Assembly: GCA_016887485.1 (NCBI GenBank)
Contig: CP069394.1
Location: 1,178,001-1,242,000 of the forward strand
Direction: 5' to 3'
Length of the DNA: 64,000 nt
DNA from: Chloroflexota bacterium
GTDB lineage: Bacteria; Chloroflexota; Anaerolineae; Anaerolineales; Anaerolineaceae
The position numbers were made by a program, and so were the translations under genes. Within the stretch, counting starts at the first letter, position 1; every line of letters begins with the position of its first letter. This document shows, piece by piece, positions 61,603-64,000 of this stretch. A model generated the notes under the pieces. The model searched no databases. It saw nothing but the letters and a program-made list of their open reading frames with translations, and had not been told where the DNA came from.

Positions 61603-63966
61603 ATGGACGCTCAACCTGTTTTTTCCATCGGCCCAAAAGCCTTCATCCTTGCTTCTGATGGGGCTTTTACGCCTTTCCAACCGGAAAACGATCAGGTTTG
61701 GGAGCTCCAAATGCCTCAAAATGAGGTCTATCCCTTCTGCTTGCATACCACTTATGGATTGCGCTGCCGGTCAATGTGTCTTTTTCCCGTAATCACCATT
61801 GGGAACAAGCACTACCATCAAGCATCCACTTTCTTCCGCCCCCCCGCCGTCACCCAATATCTACCGGATTCGATCACGGTTCAATCTTCACCGGACGAGA
61901 ACTGTCAATTGACTTTTCAGGCCCACATCCCGGCGGAAGATGTCACCGTAGGGAGCGTCACCTTTACCAACACCAGCGAGACCTTACTCTCCCTCACCCT
62001 GGATCTGGCCGTCATCCTGGTCTCCATGCCGCAGGGAACCGCAGCTTACCCGGACCGGGAAGGGATCAATCAGATCATCTCGGGGCACACCAAGGATCTC
62101 TCCCCAGTACTGTTCATGACGGGCGGCCCCTCAGCGGTCAGCAGCCCCTATCCCGCCCTGTCCATCCCCATCCACCTGACAGCCGGCCAATCACGCAAGC
62201 TGACCTGGGCGCTGGCAACCAAAGAAACCCGTGAAGCGTCTCTCGACGCGGCTCGTAAGGTCGCTGCCTCACCCTGGCAAGAAACGGTCCAAAAGCATGC
62301 CAAGTTCCATGCTGCAAGGACCATCCTGGTACAAACCGGAAACCCGGATTGGGATTCCACGTTCACACTGGCCCAGACCGAAGCCCAGCGCCATTGGATC
62401 GGCCAGCCTGAAAATCAACAGTCTCCCTTTTTCCTGCGCTCCCGCCTGCCGGATGACGCGCCAAACAGCATCACCCAACAGACACGCAGGGATGATCTCT
62501 CACTGCTTGAAACGCTACATTTAAAGCAGGTTCTGCTACCCACCAGACCAGACCAGCTCTCAACCATCCTGGCCACCTTCCTCACCCGTCAAAAAGAGGA
62601 CGGCTCCATTTATTCCGAGGGGAACTCCTTTGCCTTCAGCCGGCCTTTTCACGAATGCCCGCTGCTGGCCAGCCTGGCATTGAAAGCCTTTGAAATTGAC
62701 GGGAACAGCGACCGTCTCAGCCGGACCTTCCCTGCCCTTTGCAAATCTATTGAACCCTGGCTGCCAGTGGAGAATTTCGCCTGGGAGGATACCCGCCAGC
62801 TGCAAATGGATACCGGTGTGTTCAACTTTGACATCTGGGAAGATACCGGGCACGGCCTCGATATCCGCACAGCGAAAAGTCCTGCCTTATTGGCGATGCT
62901 GTTGATGGAAGTGACAGCGCTGGCTCGGATCGCATCGTTGATTGGTGAGGAGGCTGCCGCAGGTAAATATCAATCCCTGGCAAATCAAATCACTCACCAT
63001 ATACACCAGTGCTGGGATGAGCGTAATAATTCCTTCATCTATAGGGATATCGAATCAGGTCTAACCCCCGACCGTGAACTTTTCTACCCGGGTCGGGTCC
63101 AGAAGGAACTGACTATTAGCAAAGCCTTCCTCAAGCCGCAGCGGCTGCAGTTACACTTGTTTGCCGCTGATGAACATACCCGGGCTTGCATCATTCGCCT
63201 GAAAGGAACTGATCCCCAGGGCAACCCCATTGAGGAAGTCATCAAATCTAGAGATTTACGCTGGGTGTTGGGAAAGGCCCATCTGACCAGCCACCAACTC
63301 TATCAATCCATCCAGTCCATCACCTTTGAAGGACTGCAGCCGGAGGACCGTTTCGTTCTGGAGACAGCGGATTTCTCCCAGCCGGATATTTCCTGCTTAT
63401 TACCCTTACTCACCCAATCCGCCACACCGGAAATGATCGAGAGCATTATTGCGAACCCTGCATTAATGGTTGAAAATGAGCGCTTTTTTGGCCTGGCTGA
63501 AACCTGGAAAGGCCGCCACGAGCTGCCGCCAGCACTCACGGTTCGAATCAATGTGCTCTGGAATACCCTCCTCATTGAGGGATTGCTCCACTCCGGACAA
63601 ACAGAGCTTGCCGCTGATCTCTTCACCCATTTGATGACGACGATCACAGCCGGGCTGGCTCATCATGATGGCTTCTTTCCGTTTTATAATAAGAGTGATG
63701 GATTACCGGCGGGAAACCGGAACGCCATTGCCGGGCTGGCCCCCCTGGGGCTGTTGTTGGAACTGGCTGGGATTCGGATCCTCTCGCCAAACCGTGTGAT
63801 CCTATGGGGCCACTTCCCCTTCGCAAACCCACTCAAGGTCCACTGGCAGGGATTATCCATCTATAAGGACAGCTCTCTGGTGAAGGTTATCTTCCCGGAT
63901 GGGACGAATTACACCGGCACCATAGAGGAACCGGTGGTTATATCAGCGGAATCGGATAAGAGGTGA
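61603..63966 (+). CDS. Six-hairpin glycosidase-like protein of unknown substrate
   Basis: A 787-residue protein. Its N-terminal 200 residues look like a beta-sandwich domain (VTVGSVTFTNTSETLLSLTLDLAV). The middle and C-terminal parts look alpha/alpha-barrel-like, with GSIYSEGNSFAFSRPFHECPLLASLALKAFE at about 330 and TALARIASLIGEEAAAGKYQSLANQITHHI at about 445. It resembles amylo-1,6-glucosidase and GH63-type proteins. It lacks a signal peptide, so it is probably cytoplasmic. I cannot identify catalytic carboxylates with confidence. It stands alone with a weak ribosome site; a further gene overlaps its end. Confidence 0.6.
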   Translation: MDAQPVFSIGPKAFILASDGAFTPFQPENDQVWELQMPQNEVYPFCLHTTYGLRCRSMCLFPVITIGNKHYHQASTFFRPPAVTQYLPDSITVQSSPDENCQLTFQAHIPAEDVTVGSVTFTNTSETLLSLTLDLAVILVSMPQGTAAYPDREGINQIISGHTKDLSPVLFMTGGPSAVSSPYPALSIPIHLTAGQSRKLTWALATKETREASLDAARKVAASPWQETVQKHAKFHAARTILVQTGNPDWDSTFTLAQTEAQRHWIGQPENQQSPFFLRSRLPDDAPNSITQQTRRDDLSLLETLHLKQVLLPTRPDQLSTILATFLTRQKEDGSIYSEGNSFAFSRPFHECPLLASLALKAFEIDGNSDRLSRTFPALCKSIEPWLPVENFAWEDTRQLQMDTGVFNFDIWEDTGHGLDIRTAKSPALLAMLLMEVTALARIASLIGEEAAAGKYQSLANQITHHIHQCWDERNNSFIYRDIESGLTPDRELFYPGRVQKELTISKAFLKPQRLQLHLFAADEHTRACIIRLKGTDPQGNPIEEVIKSRDLRWVLGKAHLTSHQLYQSIQSITFEGLQPEDRFVLETADFSQPDISCLLPLLTQSATPEMIESIIANPALMVENERFFGLAETWKGRHELPPALTVRINVLWNTLLIEGLLHSGQTELAADLFTHLMTTITAGLAHHDGFFPFYNKSDGLPAGNRNAIAGLAPLGLLLELAGIRILSPNRVILWGHFPFANPLKVHWQGLSIYKDSSLVKVIFPDGTNYTGTIEEPVVISAESDKR

Positions 63967-63969
63967 GCA

Positions 63970-64000
63970 GTGTTTCGGTCAAAGATCAGGTTTTTACTTG
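63970..64000 (+). CDS. Start of a further gene, cut by the window edge
   Basis: GTG at 63970 has GAGGTGA just upstream and opens MFRSKIRFLL, which looks like the start of a signal or membrane helix. Only ten codons are visible, so function is unknown. Confidence 0.4.
   Translation, partial: MFRSKIRFLL

Overview
The window looks like chromosomal DNA of a bacterium of the phylum Chloroflexota, most likely class Anaerolineae. This is an inference from gene content and style: lipoproteins and a penicillin-binding protein with Thr/Pro-rich TPTPT linkers, repeated LysM/M23 envelope proteins, a very large multi-GAF histidine kinase, an archaeal/eukaryotic-type prolyl-tRNA synthetase, a two-domain ThyX-like protein and a K+-independent-type membrane pyrophosphatase. 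There is no rRNA, prophage, insertion sequence or CRISPR array. It reads as ordinary core chromosome with a few lineage-specific oddities.

Layout. 1-3.2 kb: minus-strand envelope and housekeeping genes (DUF4349 and DUF3048 lipoproteins, a phosphoesterase). 3.2-8.9 kb: a methionine operon (metH, then a homocysteine methyltransferase/MTHFR fusion) behind a clear SAM-I riboswitch, with a readable promoter, antiterminator and terminator. 9-14 kb: type II pantothenate kinase, selA, an M24 peptidase and tsaD. 14-15.6 kb: an ECF sigma factor, its zinc-binding anti-sigma factor, a tiny zinc-ribbon protein and an OsmC protein. 15.6-26 kb: an MFS transporter, an M1-like lipoprotein peptidase and a cluster of cell-wall genes (one canonical LysM-M23 protein; a minus-strand row of three paralogous LysM/lysozyme-like/variant-M23 proteins led by a polysaccharide deacetylase lipoprotein). 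26-28.7 kb: a penta-haem cytochrome c converging on a ferric-reductase-like flavohaem oxidoreductase and a previously uncalled 33-residue membrane peptide. 28.8-33.9 kb: tRNA-Leu(CAG), a DivIC/FtsB-like protein, a methyltransferase, MazG-like and LOG proteins, proS and two hypotheticals. 34-41 kb: the orphan sensor kinase, hppA and a hypothetical. 41.2-43 kb: trpB2 behind a T-box leader whose specifier codon is TGG (Trp). 43-46 kb: a GT-C-like membrane protein that seems to end at a premature amber codon, and the two-domain ThyX. 46-53.9 kb: the nusA-ylxR-infB-rbfA-nrnA-truB-ribF translation operon, with a consensus promoter and a leader hairpin but no rimP. 54-64 kb: a GH13 glucosidase, a protein resembling a DNA methylase that has lost its catalytic motif, a class A PBP with a long cytoplasmic acidic tail, and a large six-hairpin-like protein.

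The strongest points for follow-up are the ThyX-like protein whose two halves keep complementary parts of the active site, the degenerate DNA-methylase-like protein, the tandem variant-M23 envelope proteins, the two leader riboregulators, the small membrane peptide, and the interrupted GT-C gene. I did not find a clearly new defence or mobile system.
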